Origin: Alcanivorax sp.
GTDB lineage: Bacteria; Pseudomonadota; Gammaproteobacteria; Pseudomonadales; Alcanivoracaceae
DNA length: 64,000 nt
Assembly: GCA_022565695.1 (NCBI GenBank)
Contig: JAIUME010000011.1
Location: 1-64,000 of the forward strand
Direction of reading: 5' to 3'
Position 1 is the stretch's first letter. Every line of letters begins with the position of its first letter. Made by a program: the position numbers and the translations under genes. Shown piece by piece: positions 53,601 through 60,389 of this stretch. The notes beneath the pieces were generated by a model. That model ran no database searches, was not told the origin of the DNA, and saw only the letters and a list, made by a program, of their open reading frames with translations.

Positions 53601-56041
53601 GCATCACCAGCGACCATACGCCGACGATTCACGGTACGGCGCAGGCCGGGCATACGGTGGCCATCTACCGCGACGGCGCCCAGATCGGCACCGCCCTGGT
53701 CGACATCGATGGCCAGTGGTCACTGCCGCACAGCGGCCTGCCCCTGGACGATGGCAGCTATCTCATCACTGCCATCGCCGAAGATCCGCTGGGCAATGTG
53801 TCGATCCTGTCGCTGCCTTTCGGTCTGACCATCGACACGGAAACCAGCGTGCCGACGCTGAATCAGGACGGCGAAACCCATGATGCAACGCCGACCCTGA
53901 CTGGCGACGCCGAGCCGGGCGCCGAGATCACCGTCACCATCGGCGGTGACACCTGGACCACCAGCGCCGACAACGACGGCCACTGGAGCGTGGAGATCGT
54001 GGACGGCCTGCCCAACGGCGACTACGGCGTCACCGTCGAGGCCACCGATACGGCTGGCAATACCGCCTCGGGTGATTACACGCTCAGCATCGACGAAGCC
54101 CTGACCGTACTGCGCCGGGTTGAGCGTGACGCGCCGCTGCAACGCGAAACCAACGCGACCCAGGTGAGCTTCCTGCTGGTGTTCAGCGGACCGGTCGCCG
54201 GGGTGGATGCCACCGATCTCGCCCTGACCGGCGCGGTAGCTGGCGACATCCTGATCCATCAGGTGACACCGCTGGGTATCAATGGCGATGGCGAAGACCT
54301 GTACCGTGTCACGCTGAACGTGTCCAACAGCCCGAACGGTGAGCTGGGCCTGGCACTGGCCGCTGGCCAGAGCATTGTCGACCAGTACAGCAACCCGCTG
54401 GGCAACACGACACCGGGCGTCAACGAGGACTACCTGCTGGATAATCTGGCACCGACGCTGACAGAGGCCAGCGTGGTCGGCAGCAGCCTGGCGCTCACCT
54501 ACAACGAGTCGCTGGACGATGGCAGCGTACCTGACGCGGGTGACTTCACTGTGATCGTCGATGGCCAGGAAGTTCCTGTGACATCGGTGAGCATCAGCGG
54601 CAACGGTGTGACACTGACACTGGAAACCCCGGTTTCTCCTGGCGCTCAGGTCCACGTCAGCTATGCTCCCGGCACATCAGCCATCCAGGATCTGGCTGGC
54701 AATGGCACCAGTTCGCTCTCGGGTCAGGGCGTCACCAACCTCACCCTGCGCGCTATCGAAACCGGCCTGCGCGGTGTCGGCGGCAGCGGTGCCCCGGTAC
54801 TGCTGCTGATGCTGGCCCTGTGCGGCGCGCTGCGCCGCAGGGCCACCTGGCTGGGCCTGCTGGCCAGCATCGGTCTGCTCTCCACCAGCGTGAGCGCCGC
54901 TGACCACTACCCCTATGCGGGCGCTGGTCTGGGGCAGTCACGCCTGGCGCCGGACACCGACAACACGGGTTACCGGATCGATGACAAGACCGACACGGCC
55001 CTGGGTCTGTTTGTCGGCTATCAGTGGCATCCCCACTGGAGCGCAGAACTGTCCTGGCACGACCTCGGCGCCGCCGAGCTTGAGCCCACCCTGCCCGGCC
55101 TGGACCCGATCGATGTCGATTACCGCTTCCTTGGCCTGTCGGGCATCGGCTACCTGAAAGGCTTCGACTGGGATGCGCGCGGCTGGGATCTGTTCGGCCG
55201 CCTCGGCATCGGCACCCTGGACACCTCCGGTAACGGCGGCGTCAGTGTCGATCAGGACAAGGACTGGCAACTGTTCTTCGGCGCCGGTGTGGAATATCGC
55301 TTTGCCCGCGGCTGGGCCACGCGCCTGCAGGCCACGAGCTTTGACAAGGACGCGTCCGTCGTCACGCTTGATGTGCTCAAACGCTTTGGCCGCCGCCCGC
55401 CTCCGCCACCGCTGGACAGCGACGGCGATGGCGATGGCGTCATCGACGAACTGGATCAGTGCCCGGATACCCCGCGCGGCGTAGAAGTTGATGAAGTCGG
55501 CTGCCCCCTCGACAGTGATCGCGATGGCGTGCCCGATTACCTCGACCAGTGCCCGAACACCCCCCGTGGCGTGAAGGTGGACGAGGTCGGCTGCCCGCTC
55601 GACAGTGATGGCGACGGCGTACCTGACTACCGCGATGCTTGCCCGGGCACCCCCGCCGGCGCAGTGGTAGACGCTCAGGGTTGCGAGGAAGCCTTCGCCC
55701 TGGAAGTCAGGAACATCCTGTTCGCCAGCAATTCCGCCGAGCTCACCGCCGCCGGTCTGGAAGCCGTAGGCCGTGTGGCGACCTATCTGGGCGCCAGTGA
55801 TACCCGACTGCTGATCGTTGCCCATACCGACAGCCAGGGCGCGGCGGCTTACAACCAGCAGTTGTCAGAGCGACGCGCGGAAAGCGTGGTCAATGCGCTG
55901 GTTGGTCACGGCATCGACCCGGCCCGTCTGCAGTCGCAAGGCAAAGGCGAAAGCGCCCCGATTGCTGACAACAGCACGGCAGAAGGACGCCAGCAGAACC
56001 GGCGTGTGGAATTCATCATCATCGAAGACGAGGAAGAGTGA
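47678..56041 (+). CDS. Giant Ig-like repeat surface protein fused to an OmpA-type porin (copy 2)
   Basis: The 2787-aa paralogue of the 35505-42314 product has the same order: signal peptide (cleavage after AHA), conserved head (FAGLYWGARAAQTSTTRG; YYGGWGLVVIYQDN; FWNSTITRLGQHITNKNPHY), DUF11-like domains, Ig-like modules, the sorting-signal-like segment (GAPVLLLMLALCGALRRR), a second signal-like segment ending SVSA, an OmpA-type barrel (about 2408-2570), a proline linker, three thrombospondin type-3 repeats and an OmpA peptidoglycan-binding domain (about 2668-2780). The length difference is explained by one extra 516-residue block (745-1260 and 1261-1776). The start uses AGGGGAA with ATG 47678. 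It probably acts at the surface as a long calcium-stiffened adhesin. Confidence 0.86.
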   Translation: MHWPCVRFTLLLLTLLTTLVGTAHADIVRAFEPRASFDQRGDIQLVGNTLLTCTGTGCAAIQDGTNTGSNAHNGNRNMVYVNVDPIAGFPNSSSADLVIPAGATIQFAGLYWGARAAQTSTTRGTVRFRVPGTPGYHEITAEDLDTVPNQWTTAASHPYQGMADVTALVSAAGSGTYTVADLTANNGNGGTLGYYGGWGLVVIYQDNNAPFRRLMVYDGAAEVDNSNNVDITVEGLLTPLSGTFETYLGALVWEGDLSYAGDQFRLNGTQLSDALNPANNFWNSTITRLGQHITNKNPHYINQLAVDINYVDASGILANGADSATLTFSTNMDAYAPHAVAFAVELHAPDLITSLDIDGVDINGGLLLPGDEIEYTITFENTGLDAATNVVLESPLPVGVSIVPGSLEIISNATGAPVGPQTDAVGDDLAEVDGNNIRFRAGTGAGTTEGGHMPIGEGASLRFRVSVDNTPAMVGETLTSMVFVTYNSETLGTEYNASGTVSLNLSVASAPDIEDELELEITDVSVGTPTTVGLGGELTYTFTIANNGSINVSDLSLDIDLPVTGVSCVQSSLAASAQTTCTATVTLTQAMLDDEEISVTASAVANGPLGQFSSSSVTTTTPLDLPPVLLSIARFAPMDEITNLDPVGFVVTFSEDVVNVDATDFMPVGGGAGSASILSVAVQGGNNSYLVTVTGISNANGTLGLALSPANDIEDTTGNPLADLLPTGINQTYTLDNTPPAVPAITGISEDTGISNSDGITSDNTLVFQGTGEAGSLITVYLDGASLGTVVVDGSGNWSLDHSATTLADGSYLVTATAEDALGNTSDLSDGFTVVVDTVAPTPNLDQDGAELNDNTPTLTGTTEPGASVVVTIDGETYTTTADETTGVWTVTVTEELTDGIHTVGVAITDLAGNSDSGNFTVSIDGEPPVVESIQRHTPTEEITSADTVTFLVSFDEEVFGVDATDFVLTGAGAAGAIISNLTPQAGGTQYLVEISGIDNADGALGLSISATADILDSHGNALTPAVPPINEGYVLDNTAPALDVAVIEDDTLTLHFDETLDNASVPSAGDFTVMVDGDLATVTGVSIVDDTVVLTLDESVSSNASVTISYTPGTNPIQDLAGNPADSFSGEPVTNDTADTIPPRLDNITRHDPVDALTNANSVTFLVTFDEDVTNVAVGSFEATGAGATTATIDNVTALSGNSYTVTVGGIDEANGELGLMLSGSQSIEDLAGNLLVDPSVLGNSETYTLDNTPPAVPLITGISDDTGISDSDGITSDNTLIFHGTGEPDSDITVYLDGVSLGTVVVDGSGNWSLNHTATVLTDGTYTITATAEDELGNTSDLSDGFTVVVDTVAPTPTLDQDGAELNDSTPTLTGTTEPGATVVVTIDGETYTTTADETTGAWTVTVTEELADGIHTVDVAITDLAGNSDSGSFTLSIDGEPPVVESIQRHTPTEEITSADTVTFLVSFDEEVFGVDATDFVLTGTAAAGAIISNLIAQAGGTQYLVEISGIDNADGALGLAISPTADILDSHGNALTPAVPPISEGYVLDNTAPTLDAAVIEDDTLTLHFDETLDNTSVPAAGDFTVMVDGSPATVTGVSIVDDTVVLTLEDGISSNASVTVGYTPGTNPIVDLAGNPADSFSGEPVTNDTADNVPPRLDNITRHDPVDALTNANSVTFLVTFDEDVTNVAIGSFEATGAGATTATIDNVTALSGNSYTVTVGGIDEANGELGLMLSSMQNIEDLAGNLLVDSGVLGNSETYTLDNTPPAVPAITGISEDTGSSDEDGITSDNTLVFHGTGEPDSLITVYLDDVAIGTVVVDGDGDWSLDHTATVLTDGTYTVTATAEDELGNTSELSDDFTVVIVTQVDEPTLDQDGSTLENGTLTGTTSPHAEVCVAINSEEVACVTADENGDWTLELDELGVGTHDLDITVTDPAGNEDSGSFTVTVSTPSTPLITGISADTGVSNNDGITSDHTPTIHGTAQAGHTVAIYRDGAQIGTALVDIDGQWSLPHSGLPLDDGSYLITAIAEDPLGNVSILSLPFGLTIDTETSVPTLNQDGETHDATPTLTGDAEPGAEITVTIGGDTWTTSADNDGHWSVEIVDGLPNGDYGVTVEATDTAGNTASGDYTLSIDEALTVLRRVERDAPLQRETNATQVSFLLVFSGPVAGVDATDLALTGAVAGDILIHQVTPLGINGDGEDLYRVTLNVSNSPNGELGLALAAGQSIVDQYSNPLGNTTPGVNEDYLLDNLAPTLTEASVVGSSLALTYNESLDDGSVPDAGDFTVIVDGQEVPVTSVSISGNGVTLTLETPVSPGAQVHVSYAPGTSAIQDLAGNGTSSLSGQGVTNLTLRAIETGLRGVGGSGAPVLLLMLALCGALRRRATWLGLLASIGLLSTSVSAADHYPYAGAGLGQSRLAPDTDNTGYRIDDKTDTALGLFVGYQWHPHWSAELSWHDLGAAELEPTLPGLDPIDVDYRFLGLSGIGYLKGFDWDARGWDLFGRLGIGTLDTSGNGGVSVDQDKDWQLFFGAGVEYRFARGWATRLQATSFDKDASVVTLDVLKRFGRRPPPPPLDSDGDGDGVIDELDQCPDTPRGVEVDEVGCPLDSDRDGVPDYLDQCPNTPRGVKVDEVGCPLDSDGDGVPDYRDACPGTPAGAVVDAQGCEEAFALEVRNILFASNSAELTAAGLEAVGRVATYLGASDTRLLIVAHTDSQGAAAYNQQLSERRAESVVNALVGHGIDPARLQSQGKGESAPIADNSTAEGRQQNRRVEFIIIEDEEE
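49910..53005. repeat. Two tandem copies of a 1548-bp (516-codon) unit inside giant gene copy 2
   Basis: Unit one is 49910-51457 and unit two 51458-53005, both beginning at an ATCACCGGCAT-type sequence encoding ITGIS; a third such start is at 53006. The period is exactly 1548 bp both times. In copy 1 the equivalent unit (37731-39278) is present once with the same 1548-bp length. Each unit encodes five Ig-like modules. Confidence 0.85.
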
Positions 56042-56085
56042 ACCCGAATGCCGGGCGGGGCGCCCTGCCCCGCCCGGCTTCGGGT
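56042..56085 (+). terminator. Long GC-rich hairpin after giant gene copy 2
   Basis: ACCCGAA (56042-56048), a one-base bulge, then GCCGGGCGGGGC, loop GCCCT, GCCCCGCCCGGC, and TTCGGGT closing at 56085 make a 19-bp stem directly after the stop. There is no T-run. Confidence 0.7.
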
Positions 56086-56103
56086 CTCGACGAGGACACC
56101 GTC

Positions 56104-56376
56104 ATGCACGAGAAGAGAGTGGACGAAAAACGAGAACCCGTTTATTCCCCGACGTTCAAGGCGCAGGTTGCCCTGAGCGCACTGCAGGCAAACCGCTCTC
56201 TGCCGGAACTGGCCTGGGAGTTCGGTGTAACACACGAGGAAATCGCACGCTGGCAGGCACAGTTGTTGAAGCATGCTGCCCGCGTCTTCGAGGCGGATGA
56301 GACACCCGCCCGCACACATCGGAAACAGCTATTGCGGGAACTGAAGATACTGGATGATTTCCAGGCCAGCTGCTGA
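56104..56376 (+). CDS. Orphan IS3-type transposase OrfA-like helix-turn-helix protein
   Basis: The 90-aa protein has the start of an IS3-family OrfA/HTH_Tnp_1 domain: YSPTFKAQVALSALQANRSL, then ELAWEFGVTHEEIARWQ and a coiled-coil-like tail. No OrfB, programmed frameshift site or terminal inverted repeats were found around it, so it is a remnant or a domesticated DNA-binding protein rather than an active element. ATG 56104 has GAGGAC upstream. It begins 62 bp after the giant gene, and the short sequence before its start is also conserved after giant gene copy 1, where the gene is missing. Confidence 0.65.
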   Translation: MHEKRVDEKREPVYSPTFKAQVALSALQANRSLPELAWEFGVTHEEIARWQAQLLKHAARVFEADETPARTHRKQLLRELKILDDFQASC

Positions 56377-56380
56377 GCCT

Positions 56381-56404
56381 TGTGTGTGTGTGTGTGTGTG
56401 TGTG
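56381..56404. repeat. (TG)12 dinucleotide repeat
   Basis: Twelve uninterrupted TG units lie four bases after the stop of the transposase-like gene and 15 bp from the end of the convergent PII-like gene. Long perfect dinucleotide runs are uncommon in bacteria and prone to slippage. Confidence 0.95.
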
Positions 56405-56419
56405 GAGCAAACCTGTCTG

Positions 56420-56788
56420 TTAATCGGTCCGCTGTATCGCGGCCATTTGCCTCGCCACACCCACTGCGTCCTCCACATCCAGCTGGAAGGCCATGCCAGT
56501 GCCTGATTCCTTGTCGAAACGACCCGCTTCGTTGATGGTTTCCAGCACCTTGCGAGCGATGTTAGCCTCGACCAGAAACAGCAGCACATCACACTGGCTC
56601 ACCAGATCCAGTCCGAAAAAGGTTTTCCGGGGCTTCAGCCCGGCACCGCGCGCATTATTGATTACGGTGCTGCCTGTCGCACCAGCCTCACGCGCCGCGT
56701 GCAGGACATCCTCACTGTGTTCATCACTGACCAAAGCCATTATCAGTTTGAGTTGCATTGTCTTGGGTTGCATTGTCTCGAGTGGCAT
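56420..56788 (-). CDS. PII-like (P-II family) regulatory protein
   Basis: The 122-aa protein has a PII-type ferredoxin fold pattern: MQLKLIMALVSDEHSEDVLH, AREAGATGSTVINNARGAGL, a short T-loop-like region KPRKTFFGLD, and CDVLLFLVEANIARKVLETI. This PII-like group is often encoded next to DUF1538 genes, as here. True PII proteins gate transporters and enzymes in response to nucleotides; a comparable role toward the two DUF1538 proteins is inference. ATG 56788 has GGAGGGAG correctly spaced; further in-frame ATGs at 56773 and 56758 come from a 15-bp repeat. Confidence 0.78.
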   Translation of the reverse strand: MPLETMQPKTMQLKLIMALVSDEHSEDVLHAAREAGATGSTVINNARGAGLKPRKTFFGLDLVSQCDVLLFLVEANIARKVLETINEAGRFDKESGTGMAFQLDVEDAVGVARQMAAIQRTD

Positions 56789-56790
56789 TG
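56745..56790. repeat. 15-bp repeat carrying in-frame start codons of the PII-like gene
   Basis: Three related 15-bp units (TGCATTGTCTTGGGT and variants) lie at the 5' end of the PII-like gene. On the minus strand each contains an in-frame ATG and encodes a TMQ-type pentapeptide. Confidence 0.7.
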
Positions 56791-57597
56791 TCATCTCCCT
56801 CCATTCTTTCGGTCGGTTCGGCGAACCCACCAGGCAGCAAGCTGTGCATAGGTCATGACGGATATGATCGGAAACAACACGGCAAAGGCAATCATACCGA
56901 AGCCATCAATCAGCGGGCTACGATCCGGTATGTTGGCAGCGAGGCCGAGGCCCAATGCCACCACAATAGGAACAGTCACTGTTGATGTGGATACCCCGCC
57001 GGAATCGTAGGCCAGCGGGATCATCTGGCGGGGCGTAAAAAACGTCTGTACCACCACCAGCGCATAGGCTGCGCCGATAAACAGCGGCAATGAGATGCCG
57101 CTCACGATGCGGAATGCACCAAGCGCCACCCCTACCCCGACGCCCACCGCAATAACAATGCGCAATGCGGTGGCATTGATGGCGCCGGCCGACAGTTCGC
57201 TGGCTTTCATGGCCACCGCGATCACCGCAGGTTCGACGATCACGGCACTGGTACCAATGGCGAAGGCAAACAGGTACAGCCAGTAGTAATCACGCCAGTG
57301 GACCGCCAGGGGTTCTGCGCTATCACTGATCGAGGTAATAAACCCTGGCGCCACCAGCTGCTCGGCCATCGCCCTGCCCAGCGGAAACAGTGCAGATTCC
57401 AGCCCCATCAGAAAGAACACCAGCCCCAGCAGCACACAACTGAAGCCGAGTATCAGCGTGCCCACTTCCGGCAAGCGCCGTCGCAGCACCAGCAGCTGAA
57501 AAATAATGACCACGAATGCGATGGGCGCAACATCCCGCAGTGTCGAGAGTGTTGTAGTGAAAAATGTACCCAGAAAGGTCTGCAGCAGCTCGGTCAT
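56791..57597 (-). CDS. DUF1538 integral membrane protein (second of pair)
   Basis: The 268-aa protein has about seven hydrophobic segments and the DUF1538 features [80 protein letters not shown] and [20 protein letters not shown]. Function is unknown; the fold suggests a transporter. It overlaps the upstream DUF1538 gene by 4 bp and abuts the PII-like gene downstream. Confidence 0.87.
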   Translation of the reverse strand: MTELLQTFLGTFFTTTLSTLRDVAPIAFVVIIFQLLVLRRRLPEVGTLILGFSCVLLGLVFFLMGLESALFPLGRAMAEQLVAPGFITSISDSAEPLAVHWRDYYWLYLFAFAIGTSAVIVEPAVIAVAMKASELSAGAINATALRIVIAVGVGVGVALGAFRIVSGISLPLFIGAAYALVVVQTFFTPRQMIPLAYDSGGVSTSTVTVPIVVALGLGLAANIPDRSPLIDGFGMIAFAVLFPIISVMTYAQLAAWWVRRTDRKNGGR

Positions 57598-58328
57598 GCC
57601 AGCACCCCGTAGAGGATGACAAAGATCATCGGCATCAACGAGGCAAACGCGATCAACCCGAAGCCGTCCATGGCCGGATTACGGCCCTCGATGGACATGG
57701 CCAGGCCAATACCCAGCGCGGTAACCAGCGGCACAGTGATGGTGGATGTCGTGACGCCGCCGGCATCATAGGCAATACCGATAATCTCGGGCGGCGCGAA
57801 CCCGGTCATCATGATCACCGCCGTGTAACCGCCGATGATCAGATAATGCAGCGGCCAGCCCTTGATGATACGGAAGATACCCAGGACGATAGCTGAGCCC
57901 ACTGCGGCGGCCACAACCAGGCGCAGGCGCAGTGCATAGGTCGCCATGGCCGCTTCGCTGTTGTCGATCTGGTTCTCCGACGCCGCGATCATGGCGGCCT
58001 CTGCCGCAATGGCTATCAGCGCCGGCTCCGCGATGGTGGTCGCAAACCCCAGCGAGAAACCGAACAGGAGCAACCAGACCAGATTGCCCTTTTGGGCAAA
58101 ACTGTGCGCCATGCTTTCGCCGAGGGGGAACAGGCTGATGTCCAGACCATAAACAAACAGCGCCAGGCCCAGAACAACAAACACGATACCCAGCAACAAT
58201 GCTGCAGCATCGGGCAATGGCTGACCGATCACCACCAGCTGGAAAAAGGCGACAACGCAGATGATCGGCAGCAGATCCCGCATGCTGCTGAGCAATATCG
58301 TCACAAATCCCCGTCGTGTTACCGCCAT
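57594..58328 (-). CDS. DUF1538 integral membrane protein (first of pair)
   Basis: The 244-aa protein is homologous to its neighbour: [80 protein letters not shown] and [20 protein letters not shown]. The conserved E-P-A and Y-D-x-G-G-V-x-T-S motifs occur in both members, suggesting that the pair forms one pseudo-symmetric complex. It starts the unit DUF1538-DUF1538-PII-like. Confidence 0.87.
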   Translation of the reverse strand: MAVTRRGFVTILLSSMRDLLPIICVVAFFQLVVIGQPLPDAAALLLGIVFVVLGLALFVYGLDISLFPLGESMAHSFAQKGNLVWLLLFGFSLGFATTIAEPALIAIAAEAAMIAASENQIDNSEAAMATYALRLRLVVAAAVGSAIVLGIFRIIKGWPLHYLIIGGYTAVIMMTGFAPPEIIGIAYDAGGVTTSTITVPLVTALGIGLAMSIEGRNPAMDGFGLIAFASLMPMIFVILYGVLA

Positions 58329-58355
58329 GTCCTACGCCCCCCACTCAGGCACATC

Positions 58356-59894
58356 TCACTCAGGCGTAACCTGACTCCGCCACTTCAGGCGATACATGTC
58401 ATGTCGGCGATCCTTGAGATTGGTCACCGAGCCTTCCGTGTGCAGCAGCTTCAGTTTGTCCAGATCCACGTCGGCGAACAGCAGCATTTCCGTGTTCGGC
58501 ACCGCTTCGCTGATGATGCCGTCATGGGGGAAGTAGAAATCGCTGGGGGTAAAGACGGCGGACTGGGCGTACTGGATATCCACGTTGTCCACCCGTGGCA
58601 GGTTGCCGACACTGCCGGAAATGGCGACGTAGCATTCGTTTTCGATGGCCCGGGCCTGGGCGCAATGACGCACGCGCAGATAACCGTTCTTGGTGTCCGT
58701 CCAGAACGGCACGATCAGGATTTCCATACCCTGCTCTGCCAGGATACGGCCCAGCTCCGGGAATTCCACGTCGTAGCAGATCAGGATACCGACACGGCCG
58801 GCATCGGTTTCGAATACCTCGATCTGATCACCGCCCTCGATACCCCAGTCACGGCGCTCGCTGGGCGTGATATGGATCTTGCGCTGCTCTTCCATGGTGC
58901 CGTCACGCCGGCACAGATACGCGACATTATAGACGTTACCGTTCTCCACCAGCGGCATGGAACCCGCCACCACGTTGATGTTGTAGCTCACCGCCAGCTC
59001 GGAAATCGCGTCGCGAATCTGCGGTGTAAAGCTGGCCAGGAAGCGAATCGCCTCCAGTGACGGCATGTCCAGTTCCAGGCCCATCAGTGGTGCACTGAAA
59101 AACTCGGGCAACACGGCAAAATCAGCGCGGTAATCGGACAAGGCATCGACAAAGAATTCCACCTGATTAAGCAGATCCTCCACCGAGCGCGCAGCCCGCA
59201 TACGGCGCTGTACCACGCCGAGACGCACCATGGTCTTGCTCTCGTAGAAATTCTGATCCTCGGGCACGTAGAGAATATTGTCCCACTCCAGCAGCGTCGC
59301 GTAGCCACGGGAGTCTTCGTCTTCTGGCAAGTAGCGCTTGAGCAGGCGCTTCACGTCAAAGCCATTGGCCAGCTGGAAGGACAGGATAGGGTCGTAGATC
59401 TTCTGCCGTTCAACCTGCTCGATATAGTCCGTCACAGACATTTCATCGGCATGGTTGGTGTAGCCGGGCAGGCGCCCACCAGCAAGGATGGCGCGCAGAT
59501 TCTCGTCTCGACAGAGCTCCTTGCGTGCTTCATACAGGCGCCGGCCAAGACGATAGCCCCGATAACCGGGGTGAACGAACACATCCAGGCCGTACAAGGC
59601 GTCGCCGTCCTTGTCGTGGGAATGCACCTTGTCGTCCGTAATCAGGTCTTCGTAGCGATGCGGGTTGGAGAAGCGATCGTACTTCACCCGGACGGTGAGG
59701 GCGGCGGCAACCAGCTCCTCGTTGTCCTCGATGCCCAACTGCCCTTCCGGGAAGATTTTCATCAGGGTACGCACGGTGTCTTCCGGCCAGGCGCCCCCAA
59801 TGTCGGCGTAGACCAGGTTCATCAGGGCTGCAAGCTCCGGGTAGTCCTCTTCGGTCAGCTGCCGAAGACGCAGTTTGGTGCTTTCTTCACCCAT
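58356..59894 (-). CDS. GNAT acetyltransferase / carbon-nitrogen hydrolase fusion
   Basis: The 512-aa protein joins an N-terminal GNAT domain (about 1-210; acetyl-CoA loop VHPGYRGYRLGRRLYEARKE) to a nitrilase-superfamily domain (about 225-500) with the triad Glu in FAVLPEFFSAPL, Lys in EEQRKIHITPSE and Cys in GILICYDVEFPELG. This bifunctional arrangement is a known conserved family, and the amidase half resembles omega-amidase/N-carbamoyl hydrolases. The substrate is unknown. Preceded by an unknown 126-aa gene on the same strand. Confidence 0.88.
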   Translation of the reverse strand: MGEESTKLRLRQLTEEDYPELAALMNLVYADIGGAWPEDTVRTLMKIFPEGQLGIEDNEELVAAALTVRVKYDRFSNPHRYEDLITDDKVHSHDKDGDALYGLDVFVHPGYRGYRLGRRLYEARKELCRDENLRAILAGGRLPGYTNHADEMSVTDYIEQVERQKIYDPILSFQLANGFDVKRLLKRYLPEDEDSRGYATLLEWDNILYVPEDQNFYESKTMVRLGVVQRRMRAARSVEDLLNQVEFFVDALSDYRADFAVLPEFFSAPLMGLELDMPSLEAIRFLASFTPQIRDAISELAVSYNINVVAGSMPLVENGNVYNVAYLCRRDGTMEEQRKIHITPSERRDWGIEGGDQIEVFETDAGRVGILICYDVEFPELGRILAEQGMEILIVPFWTDTKNGYLRVRHCAQARAIENECYVAISGSVGNLPRVDNVDIQYAQSAVFTPSDFYFPHDGIISEAVPNTEMLLFADVDLDKLKLLHTEGSVTNLKDRRHDMYRLKWRSQVTPE

Positions 59895-59952
59895 GGGGCA
59901 TTCCTCACGTTACAGCTCGCATTACGGCTCGGCCGGACGTACCGGCCAGGTG

Positions 59953-60333
59953 TCAGTTCAGTTGGCGGGGCTCGTAGGGTATCAGCCACTGCATGGCCTG
60001 ATTGCGCAGCGCGGCCATGCCATCGGGGTACAGTGCCACCCCGTCCGGGCGGATGAACAGCACCGCGCCAGAGGTCAGGCCGACGTAGCCCGAGGCCTGT
60101 TCACGCACAAAACCACAGTCCTCCTGCCAGGCTGGCGCCATCTCGGACGGAATGGCCTCATAGCCCAGCACGCCGTTGCCGAACGGATCATCCAGCGCGG
60201 CACGGTTACGATACAGCCCCACCGCAGCGGCGCTGACCATCAGCACCATCTCATGATGGAAATACAATAGATTGACGTTGCCCCGGTCTCCCAGGGTGCA
60301 GGTTTCCTGCAGACGGATAATGGTATCGTTCAT
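59953..60333 (-). CDS. Conserved-looking hypothetical protein
   Basis: The 126-aa protein begins MNDTIIRLQETCTLGDRGNV and has a hydrophobic segment (MVLMVSAAAVGLY) that is too polar at its edges to be a clear membrane helix. Two tryptophans (PAWQEDCGF, AMQWLIPYEP) frame the C-terminal half. It is predicted soluble. I do not recognise a domain. It is divergent from cobB and precedes the GNAT/nitrilase gene by 58 bp on the same strand, so it may be cotranscribed with it. Confidence 0.65.
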   Translation of the reverse strand: MNDTIIRLQETCTLGDRGNVNLLYFHHEMVLMVSAAAVGLYRNRAALDDPFGNGVLGYEAIPSEMAPAWQEDCGFVREQASGYVGLTSGAVLFIRPDGVALYPDGMAALRNQAMQWLIPYEPRQLN

Positions 60334-60389
60334 GGGCGACAGTATAGCGGCACAGTGCGGGCAATGAGTACCGCCGATGAGGAGAAGGC

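Larger units (their letters stand above)
46780..56106 (+). repeat. Duplicated locus, copy 2 (regulator plus giant gene)
   Basis: Direct-repeat partner of 34600-42383. It is longer because of the extra 1548-bp unit in the giant gene, and ends at the start codon region of the small transposase-like gene. Confidence 0.75.

Noticed and set aside
37731-54700. Repeated sequence in the giant genes as a possible CRISPR array
   Set aside because: Repeats are long, in-frame protein modules with gradual divergence, not short identical repeats with unique spacers.
56104-56404. Complete insertion sequence around the OrfA-like gene
   Set aside because: No OrfB, terminal inverted repeats or target-site duplication were found.
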